Positions 30,903 through 39,803 of a DNA stretch of 64,000 bases are shown piece after piece; the stretch's first letter is position 1, and the number at the start of each line of letters is the position of its first letter. The notes beneath the pieces were generated by a model. That model was not told where the DNA came from. It was given only the letters and a program-made list of their open reading frames with translations, and searched no databases. A program made the position numbers and the translations under genes. This DNA comes from Sphingobacterium sp. UGAL515B_05. Lineage in GTDB: Bacteria > Bacteroidota > Bacteroidia > Sphingobacteriales > Sphingobacteriaceae. The stretch spans positions 1,178,001 to 1,242,000 of the forward strand of contig NZ_CP109907.1 in assembly GCF_033097525.1 (NCBI RefSeq). The letters are read 5' to 3'.

Positions 30903-32489
30903 GTGAATAGAAAACTAATTATTGGTACCCGGGGAAGCGTTCTTGCCATGTGGCAGGCAAATTTTGTAAAAGATCGATTGGCAGAAATCGGAATTGAAGC
31001 AGAATTAAAAGTCATTAAGACACAGGGTGATATCATTCAACACCTTCGTTTGGATAAATTAGAAGGCAAAGGATTTTTCACTAAAGAGCTTGAGGAAGAG
31101 CTTTTAAGCGGGACCATTGATTTAGCTGTACACTCACACAAAGATTTACCTACGGTCAATCCTCCAGGATTGATCATTGCAGCGGTTTCTGAGCGCGAAG
31201 ATCCAGCTGAATTATTGATTATCCACAAAGATTGTGTGGACATCAAAAAACGTCTTTCATTAAAGCACAATGCGACAGTTGGAACATCATCTAACCGTAG
31301 AAAAGCGCAGATCTCGGCACTACGTCCTGATCTAGAATTTGACGATCTCCGTGGTAATTTGCAGACAAGAATCCAAAAACTACGTGATGAGCAATATGAT
31401 GCCATAGTACTTGCAAAGGCAGGTATTAGCCGTATTGAAATGGATATTACAGATTTTCATGTGGAGGAGATTCCTCCTGTTGAAATTATTCCGGCACCAG
31501 CGCAAGGGGTACTTGCTATTCAGATCCGTGAAGTTGACAAGGAACTTTTTGAAGCTTTACAGCCCCTGAATAATGAAGAAGTAGCAAAAACAATCTCCGT
31601 AGAACGTTTGGTATTAAATAAATTTGACGCCGGATGTCATGCGCCACTTGGCTGTTATTGCCGCAAAAGCGGTGATGAATACGAAGCTTGGGCCTCTATT
31701 GCTGAAACAAGTGAAGAATTCCCTGATCGTGTTTACCTTAGAGATACTGATGTGACACGTTTAGCGGAGCGTATTTTCAATAAGTATGCAAAGGATAGAA
31801 AGCTGCCACAATCTGTATTTATCTCCCGAGAGGTAGACGAAAACTCCTATTTCGCTAGAGCAATGGCCAAACACAATATTACTATTGAGGGCCGCTCTTT
31901 GATCAAAATATTCCCCATTATCAATAAATTGGATCCTTTTATCCTAAAACATGTTGACTGGATTATATTTTCAAGCAAAAATGGTATTGAGCACTTTTTC
32001 AATTTAGAGCCTCGTTTGAGCAAAAAGACCAAAATAGGTGTCATTGGCCGCGGCTCGGAGGAGATTTTGCGTAAATATGACCGCGTTGCTGATTTCTCTG
32101 GCGACAGTGAAGGCATCAATATGGAGGAAATTGCGAAGAAATTTGCTGAATTGGCCAATGGTGGTACCGTGCTTATTCCTCGTGCGAAAGAATCTTTGGA
32201 AACAATCCAAAAAGCGTTAAGCCCGGAGACGAAAATCATCAATATACCGGTATACGAAACAGTCTTAGAAGAAAATGTAGATCCATCCAATGCGGAGGTA
32301 TTGGTCTTTACCAGTCCAAGCAACGTGGAAGCTTATTTTGCGGACAATTTGTTGGAACCGGGCCAGAAAGTAATTTGTATTGGCCGCTCTACCGGTGCAA
32401 AGTTTGATGAGATGAATGTCCCTTATACACTTCCTTATTCTCCAGATGAAATCGGTCTTTCTGAAGCCGTTTTTGGATTGGAGTATTAG
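30903..32489 (+). CDS. hemC-hemD: Fused porphobilinogen deaminase and uroporphyrinogen-III synthase
   Basis: The 528-residue protein is longer than HemC alone (about 310). Residues 1-300 are HemC: IGTRGSVLAMWQAN (7-20), AVHSHKDLPT (75-84), and Cys245 in DAGCHAPLG, which holds the dipyrromethane cofactor. Residues about 305-528 are HemD-like: the VFISREVDENSYF start, IIFSSKNGIEHFF, and VLVFTSPSNVEAYF blocks. It therefore makes hydroxymethylbilane and cyclises it to uroporphyrinogen III in one chain. It begins with GTG at 30903, because the conserved RKLIIGTR start leaves no ATG. It lies 90 bp before hemB. Confidence 0.92.
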   Translation: MNRKLIIGTRGSVLAMWQANFVKDRLAEIGIEAELKVIKTQGDIIQHLRLDKLEGKGFFTKELEEELLSGTIDLAVHSHKDLPTVNPPGLIIAAVSEREDPAELLIIHKDCVDIKKRLSLKHNATVGTSSNRRKAQISALRPDLEFDDLRGNLQTRIQKLRDEQYDAIVLAKAGISRIEMDITDFHVEEIPPVEIIPAPAQGVLAIQIREVDKELFEALQPLNNEEVAKTISVERLVLNKFDAGCHAPLGCYCRKSGDEYEAWASIAETSEEFPDRVYLRDTDVTRLAERIFNKYAKDRKLPQSVFISREVDENSYFARAMAKHNITIEGRSLIKIFPIINKLDPFILKHVDWIIFSSKNGIEHFFNLEPRLSKKTKIGVIGRGSEEILRKYDRVADFSGDSEGINMEEIAKKFAELANGGTVLIPRAKESLETIQKALSPETKIINIPVYETVLEENVDPSNAEVLVFTSPSNVEAYFADNLLEPGQKVICIGRSTGAKFDEMNVPYTLPYSPDEIGLSEAVFGLEY

Positions 32490-32579
32490 AATCGTATAAA
32501 GTAGTTTGTATTTCAACGTCGGTAAACGATTCCACTGACATTGGAATAAACAACATAGATCATAAATAATCTTAATATA

Positions 32580-33563
32580 ATGTTACAACGTCCGAGAAGA
32601 AATCGTAAATCTGCCGTGATTCGCGACATGATTCAAGAGACACGTTTAGACGCGTCAAATTTGATTTTCCCACTTTTTATCATCGATGGGCAAAATCAAA
32701 AAACTGAGGTTAAATCGATGCCTGGCATCTATCGCTATTCAATAGACAATCTATTGAAAGAAGTGGAAAGTTGCCTAAAGTTGGGCTTACGCTCATTTGA
32801 TCTTTTCCCTAACATTGAAGAGTCCTTAAAAGACAAATATGCGACAGAAAGCTACCGTGATGGAAGTTTATACTTACGTGCAATTGCAGCCGTAAAGAAA
32901 AATTTTCCGGAAGCTTGTATTGTAACGGATGTTGCCATGGACCCTTACAGCAGTGATGGGCACGATGGAATTGTCGAAAACGGTGAGATCCTAAACGATG
33001 AGACATTAGAGGTATTGGGCAAGATGGCTTTGGCACATGCGCAATCAGGTGCAGATATCATTGCTCCATCAGATATGATGGATGGCCGCATCGGTTACAT
33101 CCGTGAGCTATTGGACCATAATGGTTTTACAAACGTTTCTTTGATGTCCTATACGGCAAAATATGCTTCGGCCTATTATGGTCCTTTTAGAGATGCCTTA
33201 GGCTCGGCGCCCAAGCATGGCGATAAAAAGACCTACCAGATGAATCCTGCCAATGCAAAAGAGGCGCTTATCGAAGCACAGCTCGATGCACAGGAAGGAG
33301 CAGATTTTCTGATGGTAAAACCAGGACTTCCCTACTTAGATATCGTTAAACTTCTTGCAGATAACTTCGATCTACCAATTGCGGTGTATAATGTCAGCGG
33401 AGAATATGCGATGTTAAAGGCGGCTATTCAAAACGGCTGGTTAGACGAACGTGTCATTCTAGAAACGTTATTGAGCTTCAGACGTGCTGGCGCTACAGCA
33501 ATCTTATCCTACCACTCCAAAGAAGTATTGGAGAAAGGTTTTATTTCGCATTCAACTATTTAG
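32580..33563 (+). CDS. hemB: Porphobilinogen synthase (delta-aminolevulinate dehydratase)
   Basis: The 327-residue enzyme condenses two 5-aminolevulinate molecules to porphobilinogen. The Schiff-base lysine is Lys247 in LMVKPGLPYLD and the second active-site lysine is Lys194 in YTAKYASAYYGPFRDA. At the metal site the segment DVAMDPYSSDGHDG (117-130) has aspartates where zinc enzymes have cysteines, so it should be a Mg-dependent type. It starts 90 bp after hemCD and ends 3 bp before hemL, so hemB and hemL are coupled. Confidence 0.95.
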   Translation: MLQRPRRNRKSAVIRDMIQETRLDASNLIFPLFIIDGQNQKTEVKSMPGIYRYSIDNLLKEVESCLKLGLRSFDLFPNIEESLKDKYATESYRDGSLYLRAIAAVKKNFPEACIVTDVAMDPYSSDGHDGIVENGEILNDETLEVLGKMALAHAQSGADIIAPSDMMDGRIGYIRELLDHNGFTNVSLMSYTAKYASAYYGPFRDALGSAPKHGDKKTYQMNPANAKEALIEAQLDAQEGADFLMVKPGLPYLDIVKLLADNFDLPIAVYNVSGEYAMLKAAIQNGWLDERVILETLLSFRRAGATAILSYHSKEVLEKGFISHSTI

Positions 33564-33566
33564 ACT

Positions 33567-34877
33567 ATGCAAGCACCTGATATTTCAAGAGCAAAATCTG
33601 CTGAGCTATTTGAAAAAGCAAAACAATATTTCCCTGGAGGCGTAAACTCTCCTGTTAGGGCCTTCAAATCCGTATATGGTACCCCATTATTTATTGAGCG
33701 TGGCGATAAAGCACATCTTTGGGATGCGGACGGGAATGAATTCATCGATTTTTGTTGTTCATGGGGTCCCCTAATTTTAGGGCACAATAATGATCAAGTT
33801 CGTGAAGCTGTAGCGGCACAACTCGGGAAAGGCTTAAGTTTTGGCGCTCCTACTGCGTTGGAGAACCAACTGGCTGAGTTGATTATCGAAAACAATAGAT
33901 TTATTGAGAAAATTCGCTTTGTCAGTTCTGGAACCGAGGCTGTAATGTCTGCTATCCGTTTGGCTAGAGGCTATACGAAACGTGATAAGATCATCAAATT
34001 TGACGGCTGTTATCATGGCCACTCCGATTCTCTTTTGGTGAAAGCTGGTTCTGGCCTGGTAACCTTTGGTGAGACATCTTCGGCGGGTGTACCTAAAGCA
34101 TTTGCAGACGAAACCATTGTCATCGAATTAAACGATAAGCAAGCTTTAGAAGCTGCTTTTGCAGAGTTTAAAGATCAGATTGCGGCAGTTATCATTGAGG
34201 GTATACCTGCAAACAATGGTTTATTGTTGCAAACTAAGGAGTATGTTCACTTCTTACGTAATATCACCAAAGAACATGGTGCAATGTTGATTATGGATGA
34301 AGTGATCACAGGATTCCGTATTGGTTTTGAAGGTGCTTCAGCTTACTATGATGTACAACCTGATATTATTACCTATGGAAAAATTATTGGTGGCGGAATG
34401 CCTGTCGGTGCTTATGGAGCCTCAAAAGAATTGATGGCCTGTATATCTCCTGATGGTGCAGTTTACCAAGCGGGAACTTTATCCGGAAATCCAGTTGCTA
34501 TGGCTGCCGGCATTGCTGCATTGGGTATCTTGGCTCAAAAGGATTTCTACACAAATTTAAATGCCAAAACAGAGGCCTTTGTCAATGATATGCGTACTTA
34601 TATTGCTGAGAAAGGATATAAAGTTCAACTTTTCCATGTTGCTTCTATTTTTTGGTTTGCATTCACTGAACAGCAAGAAATTAAAAAAGCGAGTGAAATC
34701 GATCCTAAATCGATGGAATCTTATAAAATTATGCACCGCGAGTTGTTAAATCGCGGCGTTTATTTTGGCCCTTCAGGCTATGAAGTAGGTTTTGTTTCTG
34801 ATGCACATACAGCAGCGGATCTTGACCAGGCAAAAAAACATATTTTCGATGCGTTGGACATTGTCTTTAGCGTATAA
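33567..34877 (+). CDS. hemL: Glutamate-1-semialdehyde 2,1-aminomutase
   Basis: This 436-residue class III PLP enzyme makes 5-aminolevulinate from glutamate-1-semialdehyde. Visible motifs are FPGGVNSPVRAF (22-33), VSSGTEAVMSAIRLAR (119-134), MDEVITGFR (243-251) and Lys272 in TYGKIIGGGMPVGAYG, the PLP lysine. GGVNSPVRAF and GIPANNG separate it from ordinary aminotransferases. With hemA and hemB it completes the C5 route to porphobilinogen in one locus. A terminator follows directly, so it ends the cluster. Confidence 0.95.
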   Translation: MQAPDISRAKSAELFEKAKQYFPGGVNSPVRAFKSVYGTPLFIERGDKAHLWDADGNEFIDFCCSWGPLILGHNNDQVREAVAAQLGKGLSFGAPTALENQLAELIIENNRFIEKIRFVSSGTEAVMSAIRLARGYTKRDKIIKFDGCYHGHSDSLLVKAGSGLVTFGETSSAGVPKAFADETIVIELNDKQALEAAFAEFKDQIAAVIIEGIPANNGLLLQTKEYVHFLRNITKEHGAMLIMDEVITGFRIGFEGASAYYDVQPDIITYGKIIGGGMPVGAYGASKELMACISPDGAVYQAGTLSGNPVAMAAGIAALGILAQKDFYTNLNAKTEAFVNDMRTYIAEKGYKVQLFHVASIFWFAFTEQQEIKKASEIDPKSMESYKIMHRELLNRGVYFGPSGYEVGFVSDAHTAADLDQAKKHIFDALDIVFSV

Positions 34878-34892
34878 AAATCAAACTACTAT

Positions 34893-34930
34893 AAAAAAGC
34901 CCTCCAGAAATATACTAGAGGGCTTTTTTT
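34893..34930 (+). terminator. Terminator of the hem cluster
   Basis: AAAAAAGCCCTC pairs with GAGGGCTTTTTT around a 13-nt loop, 16 bp after the hemL stop. Confidence 0.85.
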
Positions 34931-34969
34931 ATAGGTTAGCGGAAGTTTCGGTTTGAATCAACGTACTTA

Positions 34970-35515
34970 TTAAAGTTTATTTGCCAACTTCTTATCTTTG
35001 GATTTCATCTTGTTTAATCCGGCGATAAGTTCATCCAACGAAAACTTACCTTTGATATCCATAAACACACTTTCATCTTCATCATCATGGACCAGTAAAG
35101 AAACCCGCTGGATGACATTGTTCTTATCAATACGAGCGTTTAGCGAAATTTCCTGGCCATCGGTGTTAATAACCAGAAGTTCCTCAAATTTATTTTTCTT
35201 TAAAAACTTATGGTAATCGTCCAAAATACGCGCATTCTTTGTTTTATCATTATTCGAAAGCGTCAGCATCCTGAACTTCTTCAATTTCTTTACAATTTCG
35301 GCCATTGCACGAGTATCTTCATCGTTATCATCTTTTAAGGCTTTTTTCATAAAGGGTTTTGTTAACCACATCGGTAAATTGATCGCAACAATCTCAGCAT
35401 CTTCAGATACATTAGACCGACTGACGAAGTCCATATTGGACGCTTTTTTTATCATGCATGATTGCATGGAGAAAAGAACGCCAACTAGGCACAACAAGGT
35501 TAGTAATCTTTTCAT
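34970..35515 (-). CDS. DUF4252 lipoprotein
   Basis: The 181-residue product has a lipoprotein signal (about 1-18 with Cys20 in MQSC). The mature part has the DUF4252 pattern of an alpha-helical segment followed by paired beta/alpha units: LKKFRMLTLSNNDK, then FEELLVINTDGQEISLNARI and VSLLVHDDEDESVFMDIKGKF. It is the fourth gene of the ECF sigma operon, 6 bp after a paralogue. DUF4252 proteins are typical of Bacteroidota and are often coded next to ECF sigma factors. Their molecular role is not established as far as I know. It likely acts at a periplasmic face of a membrane. Confidence 0.82.
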   Translation of the reverse strand: MKRLLTLLCLVGVLFSMQSCMIKKASNMDFVSRSNVSEDAEIVAINLPMWLTKPFMKKALKDDNDEDTRAMAEIVKKLKKFRMLTLSNNDKTKNARILDDYHKFLKKNKFEELLVINTDGQEISLNARIDKNNVIQRVSLLVHDDEDESVFMDIKGKFSLDELIAGLNKMKSKDKKLANKL

Positions 35516-35521
35516 AATTTT

Positions 35522-36043
35522 CTACTTTTTGTTGTTATCTCCTTTGTTCTTATTTACCTTATTGTTCCCTTCGTTGACCAAGCTAGTCACATCTTTCAAC
35601 GGTATAGCCCCGTCAAGAATCATAAATAGGTTTTGCCCATCTCCATTGATTGTAAGTAACAGATTGTTTAGGATATCTGCATTTGCAGACATATTTTCTA
35701 CCATGAATCGGATATCTTGCCCATCACTGTTTAGCGACATAAGCTCTTCATATTTTAAATTAGACACCGCTCCCCGAATAATACCTGTTAAAGCTTTATC
35801 TTCTCCATCCTCAACAATCAGCATCCGCAACGATTTAACATTCTTAAGCAGTGGTGTAATTGTCTGCATATCCTCATCGTCTATTTTCAAATTACCCAAT
35901 AGTTTGAACATCGGCGCCCCGATTTTGAGTGTTGTCACACCTTTCTTTCCTTGATATTGTTCAAAAAGTTTATCCAATTTTGAAATTTGTGCATTTGCCA
36001 TACTTGCTACAAGTAGAAGGCAAGCTATTAAAAATCCTTTCAT
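35522..36043 (-). CDS. DUF4252 secreted protein (paralogue of the downstream gene)
   Basis: The 173-residue protein begins with a signal peptide (about 1-18, LVASMANAQ). It lacks a lipobox cysteine, unlike its paralogue. The core has the same DUF4252 layout: LLKNVKSLRMLIVEDGEDK, YEELMSLNSDGQDIRFMVEN, and a LLLTINGDGQNLFMILDGAI strand block. Residues 160-173 are Lys/Asn-rich and low complexity. It follows the putative anti-sigma gene by 6 bp, so both are cotranscribed. Two DUF4252 proteins with different anchoring may work as a pair. Confidence 0.82.
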   Translation of the reverse strand: MKGFLIACLLLVASMANAQISKLDKLFEQYQGKKGVTTLKIGAPMFKLLGNLKIDDEDMQTITPLLKNVKSLRMLIVEDGEDKALTGIIRGAVSNLKYEELMSLNSDGQDIRFMVENMSANADILNNLLLTINGDGQNLFMILDGAIPLKDVTSLVNEGNNKVNKNKGDNNKK

Positions 36044-36049
36044 CTTATT

Positions 36050-36742
36050 TTAGTTAATCGTTATTGACATTTGTTTTATATTCATTGCTTTATCTACACC
36101 ATTTTCCAAATTATTTGCCAGTAAACCTAAAGATTTTAGGGTCAGTTCAACAGCTTCCTGTTCGTTCGCGACAGGTTTCCCATTCAAAACAACATAATCT
36201 GCCCGGTAGGATTCACTTTCGACTGACTGCAGACCTTCAGCAACTATTTTCTTCTTTTCAGTCCATTCCTTCGCTTGTTTTTTCACTTTAGGGCGTTTGA
36301 ACGTTTCTGCGATCTGTAACGTCTTACCCCTTTTCGCCGAACGGAAGCTATCATTAGAGTTATGAACTACTGTTTCTTTATTTTGATCTTCGATTAGCTG
36401 CTTGTCCGTGGATTTTAGCTCTTTCATTTCCTTTTCGGCAAATACCGGTACTCGCGTTGTTGGTTCCTGATTTAGGAATAGCGCAATTCCAATAGTCATT
36501 AACAACATGGCTGCTGCTGCATATTTGATCCAGCTATTTTTCCACCATATAATACGTTTCTTATCCTCATTGATCTCACTTTGGAAGTCCTCAAAGGACC
36601 AGTCCATTGTCTTATTTTTTTCCTGATTCAATGATTGAAAAAAAGCATTGTCCGAGTTTTTCAATGTTCTTTCTTCCTCTAATGACGACTGGCCATTAAA
36701 GTACTTCTCTTCCAGTTCTTTTAATTTCTTATCTTTCATCAC
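36050..36742 (-). CDS. Putative anti-sigma factor (single-pass membrane protein)
   Basis: The 230-residue product has a cytoplasmic N-terminus with LEEKYFNGQSSLEEERTL (11-28), similar to the N-terminal motif of Bacteroidota anti-sigma factors, a transmembrane segment (about 73-90, AAAAMLLMTIGIALFLN), and a basic, unstructured-looking periplasmic part ending in a short domain. No zinc-binding HxxxCxxC motif is present. Its place 38 bp after the ECF sigma gene supports an anti-sigma role. This remains inference from position, topology and the short motif. Confidence 0.65.
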   Translation of the reverse strand: MMKDKKLKELEEKYFNGQSSLEEERTLKNSDNAFFQSLNQEKNKTMDWSFEDFQSEINEDKKRIIWWKNSWIKYAAAAMLLMTIGIALFLNQEPTTRVPVFAEKEMKELKSTDKQLIEDQNKETVVHNSNDSFRSAKRGKTLQIAETFKRPKVKKQAKEWTEKKKIVAEGLQSVESESYRADYVVLNGKPVANEQEAVELTLKSLGLLANNLENGVDKAMNIKQMSITIN

Positions 36743-36780
36743 TGTATATCTTATTTTCGAAGAAGATGAAACAATCGGGT

Positions 36781-37296
36781 TTATTTTTTACCTGAATAAA
36801 TCCGCGTGGTTTCATAATCGAATAATTTTGTCAACTGTTCTTTTACCTTCTGTCTTGCACGCATCAGATTAACTCTGACTGCTGACTCCCCCATCTCCAA
36901 TACTTCACCGATTTCATCGATGTCATAATCCTCAACATCGCGCAGATGCATAACAAGCCGTTGTTTTTCGGGAAGAGAATTGATCATCTCCAGAATAATT
37001 TCTTTCGTATTCCCAACGGTATGTTCGGTCATCGCAACAACCTGATGCTGTTCAACAAAATCCGCCCGGACCTTTTCTCTTTTTAAGCGATTGAGTGCTT
37101 CATTTTTCACACTCTGCATGCAGAAGGCTTCCATATTTTTGTATTGAAGCAACTGATCTTTTAATTGCCACAACCGCATCATCACATTTTGTACCGCATC
37201 AAAAGCCTCGTCATCATCAATCAAGATCCGCTTCGCAAAGCGAAATAGCTTATCCTTATGGATGAAAACGGTATTTTTAAATTGCTCTTGATTCAT
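36781..37296 (-). CDS. ECF-type RNA polymerase sigma factor
   Basis: This 171-residue sigma-70 family protein has only regions 2 and 4. Region 2 includes DDDEAFDAVQNVMMRLWQ (about 26-44), and region 4 (about 105-160) has LPEKQRLVMHLRDVEDYDIDEIGEVLEMGESAVRVNLMRARQKVKEQL, split here only by description of its helix-turn-helix. It heads a four-gene minus-strand operon with a putative anti-sigma factor and two DUF4252 proteins, presumably its regulators or sensors. Target promoters are unknown. Confidence 0.9.
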   Translation of the reverse strand: MNQEQFKNTVFIHKDKLFRFAKRILIDDDEAFDAVQNVMMRLWQLKDQLLQYKNMEAFCMQSVKNEALNRLKREKVRADFVEQHQVVAMTEHTVGNTKEIILEMINSLPEKQRLVMHLRDVEDYDIDEIGEVLEMGESAVRVNLMRARQKVKEQLTKLFDYETTRIYSGKK

Positions 37297-37568
37297 GTTA
37301 TCGTCAATATTGAGACTTACGCTATTTTAATTTTTAATCGGCTTATGCTCCATCTCAATATCACCCGTGCCTTTTATATAATCAAGACATTTCAGCAGAT
37401 CGATTTATTACATCTAATATGACTATTTTTTTAAAAATATTTAATTCACTGTGTATTAAACTTCAATGCGTAGCCCTAACGGCCTATTTTTAACCTTATT
37501 ACAAACAAAATAGGGACATAGACTGTTACTTAAGATGCTGAATGATTAAAAAATTAAACAAAAAAATT

Positions 37569-38405
37569 ATGAAGTATTACAGAATTACAGGTATTACTGC
37601 TGCAGTAGCGCTCCTAGTAGGCGCTGTTGGGTGTAACAACTCTTCTACGAAAAGTACAGGTGGAGCTGACTCAAGCAGCAGTATGGACACAAATACTGCA
37701 CAAAAAATGGACTCGATCACCGTTAGTCCTATTGCAGACTCGAAAGAATTTCCTGGAGCTGATTTGCAGATCGCCTCGATCACTGCAGAAAAGGTAGGAA
37801 CAGACTCCGCAAAAGTAACTGTAAAATATGCGATTAAGAATTTCAAATTGACTGAGATGACTGATGATGCCCATGCTGCCCATATGGCAAATTCGCATGA
37901 TGGACAACATATTCATTTTATTTTAGACAATAAACCTTACACGGCTCTTTATAAGCCTGAGAATTCCGTAACAGTACCTTTGAATTCGGAACATTACCTG
38001 CTCTCCTTTTTATCAAGATCCTATCATGAATCCATAAAAACCACTGAAGCTTCTAAATTGGTAAAATTTAAGATTGATGCAACGGGTAAATTAACGACAG
38101 ATGCAACACCAAAGGAACCATCACTTTTCTATTCGCGACCTAAAGGTGAGTATAAAGGAGATGAAACAAAAAATCTCCTGTTAGATTTTTACATCGTCAA
38201 TACCAAACTTGCTCCAGACGGCAACAAGGTAATGGCAGATATCAATGGCCAGACATTTACATTGGACAAATGGGGGCCTTATGAGATAAAAGGCCTGCCA
38301 ATGGGCAACAATAAAGTAAAATTGACCCTAGTAGATAAGGATGGTAATGCTGTTACCGGAGATAACGTTTCGGTAGAACGTGATATCAAACTGTCTGAAA
38401 AATAA
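37569..38405 (+). CDS. Lipoprotein with conserved-looking beta domain, unknown function
   Basis: ATG 37569 is chosen (278 residues) because it follows an A-rich leader and gives a standard lipoprotein signal (MKYYRITGITAAVALLVGAVGC, the last Cys being about residue 22). An in-frame ATG lies 27 bp upstream. A Ser/Thr-rich linker (about 23-50) precedes a folded region (about 60-278). This contains a short His-rich stretch HAAHMANSHDGQHIHF (about 104-119) that could bind metal. No family is recognised. The divergent ECF operon starts 270 bp away. Confidence 0.65.
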   Translation: MKYYRITGITAAVALLVGAVGCNNSSTKSTGGADSSSSMDTNTAQKMDSITVSPIADSKEFPGADLQIASITAEKVGTDSAKVTVKYAIKNFKLTEMTDDAHAAHMANSHDGQHIHFILDNKPYTALYKPENSVTVPLNSEHYLLSFLSRSYHESIKTTEASKLVKFKIDATGKLTTDATPKEPSLFYSRPKGEYKGDETKNLLLDFYIVNTKLAPDGNKVMADINGQTFTLDKWGPYEIKGLPMGNNKVKLTLVDKDGNAVTGDNVSVERDIKLSEK

Positions 38406-38414
38406 ATTGAGGAC

Positions 38415-38468
38415 TGTCCTAAACACAAAAGAGTCGCATTAAAATGCGACTCTTTTGTGTTTAGGACA
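38415..38468. terminator. 25-bp perfect hairpin between convergent genes
   Basis: Arms 38415-38439 and 38444-38468 are perfectly complementary with a TAAA loop. It sits between the lipoprotein gene and the DUF3472 gene and probably terminates both. It lacks a T-tract on either side, which is unusual. Confidence 0.6.
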
Positions 38469-38510
38469 AACTTGGAGCGACAAAAAAATATTGTCTTTAT
38501 TCCTTTTTGA

Positions 38511-39803
38511 TTAAGGCAGTTTGTCAAAATCAATCTTCGGTGCATTATTTTTATTCCGGAATTCAAACTTACTTCCTGGCTTAACAACGTCATTAAAGAA
38601 ACCGCCATTTCTAAGGAAGTATCCGTTTTTGGTAATGCCGCCGATTGCATCAATGCGTTGATTTGCACGATAGGTATTATCGACACTGAAAGAAGCCTCC
38701 TGTACAGCTTTCCATTGTCCATCATAGACCCATTGATTGCCAAACTCGACCTTTCTACCCAGGTAGCCTTGATTAGGACTAAAGTTCTCTAAGAAACTAT
38801 GGAATCGTTTCAGATAGGTATTTGTCTGTGGACGTTTGAAGCTTGCGATCACATTCCATGCATTCTCTTCGGGTACAAAAAACCAAGCCGTATAATCAGT
38901 ATTCCCTTTTCCATCGGGCACGCCTTTCAAGAGAAACTTATAGGTTACCCCTGCTTTCCAAAAGTACTTACGGTAACTCTGTCCGCCTGACCCTTCATTT
39001 CCAAACTCACCCGAATGCACATCCTTTCCTTTTTTTAGTAGATGGATTTTTTGCTCATCTGGAATACTTTTCGGGTCATCTGTGTGAAATGGACTCCATA
39101 CGGAAAATAAGATCCGTCGCTCGGTTTCTGAATTAACCTGTATACCAAAGTAGCCTTCGCCAAAACCATTCGCCATAAAATAGGAACCAACTTTATCTTC
39201 TCCTTGAGGGACGGTTACTTCGTTATAATAGTAACTAACGTTACCCTCCGTAGGAACAGTATAATTTAGATGACAAGAAGGGCCTCTTCTGGACCAATAG
39301 TAATACTCAGGATCATTGGAAAATAGAAGACCTCCCGAAGCCGCTTCGCCGCTCACAAGCAATTCGGTTACATTGGCAAAATTGCTTCCCGATTTACTTA
39401 AGCCTTTTAAATTAACCTGAACGTAACCGGGCGACTTTACCTCAATGGACAGAGGCGCTGTTTCCGACAGCTCAGTACTTTCCACATTCACGATCGCCTT
39501 TTTCCCTAGTGCATCAATTTCTATTTTAGATTTCCCAGCATCATTTTTTGCTTTGAGCTTTAATGTTAATTTTCCAGCTTTCTGAGCCCGAAAATAAACT
39601 GATGCCACTTCCTGATCGCTTGACCATTTTACAAGGCCATTACGACCGGAAATTTCCGCTTCACCAGCTTGTCCTGCGGTAATGAAAGCATTCCCAGCAA
39701 GTGGTACGGCATAAGTCTCCCCTACTGTCTGCGCTATACCGCTTATCGAAAGACAGGATAAAGCTCCCATAAAGAGATACTGGATAAAGTGTTTTCTTTT
39801 CAT
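38511..39803 (-). CDS. DUF3472 protein with N-terminal DUF5077-like domain, secreted
   Basis: The 430-residue product has a signal peptide (about 1-25). Residues 30-150 resemble DUF5077, a beta-sandwich (YAVPLAGNAFITAG, SPGYVQVNLKGLSK). Residues 165-370 look like DUF3472 (YYYWSRRGPSCHLNY, FGIQVNSETERRILFSVWSP, and a TYKFLLKG segment). These domains are found together in Bacteroidota glycan-related loci, suggesting a secreted carbohydrate-binding or -degrading role. No catalytic residues are known to me. It stands alone, with a 930-bp upstream region containing a CG-centred palindrome. Confidence 0.75.
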   Translation of the reverse strand: MKRKHFIQYLFMGALSCLSISGIAQTVGETYAVPLAGNAFITAGQAGEAEISGRNGLVKWSSDQEVASVYFRAQKAGKLTLKLKAKNDAGKSKIEIDALGKKAIVNVESTELSETAPLSIEVKSPGYVQVNLKGLSKSGSNFANVTELLVSGEAASGGLLFSNDPEYYYWSRRGPSCHLNYTVPTEGNVSYYYNEVTVPQGEDKVGSYFMANGFGEGYFGIQVNSETERRILFSVWSPFHTDDPKSIPDEQKIHLLKKGKDVHSGEFGNEGSGGQSYRKYFWKAGVTYKFLLKGVPDGKGNTDYTAWFFVPEENAWNVIASFKRPQTNTYLKRFHSFLENFSPNQGYLGRKVEFGNQWVYDGQWKAVQEASFSVDNTYRANQRIDAIGGITKNGYFLRNGGFFNDVVKPGSKFEFRNKNNAPKIDFDKLP

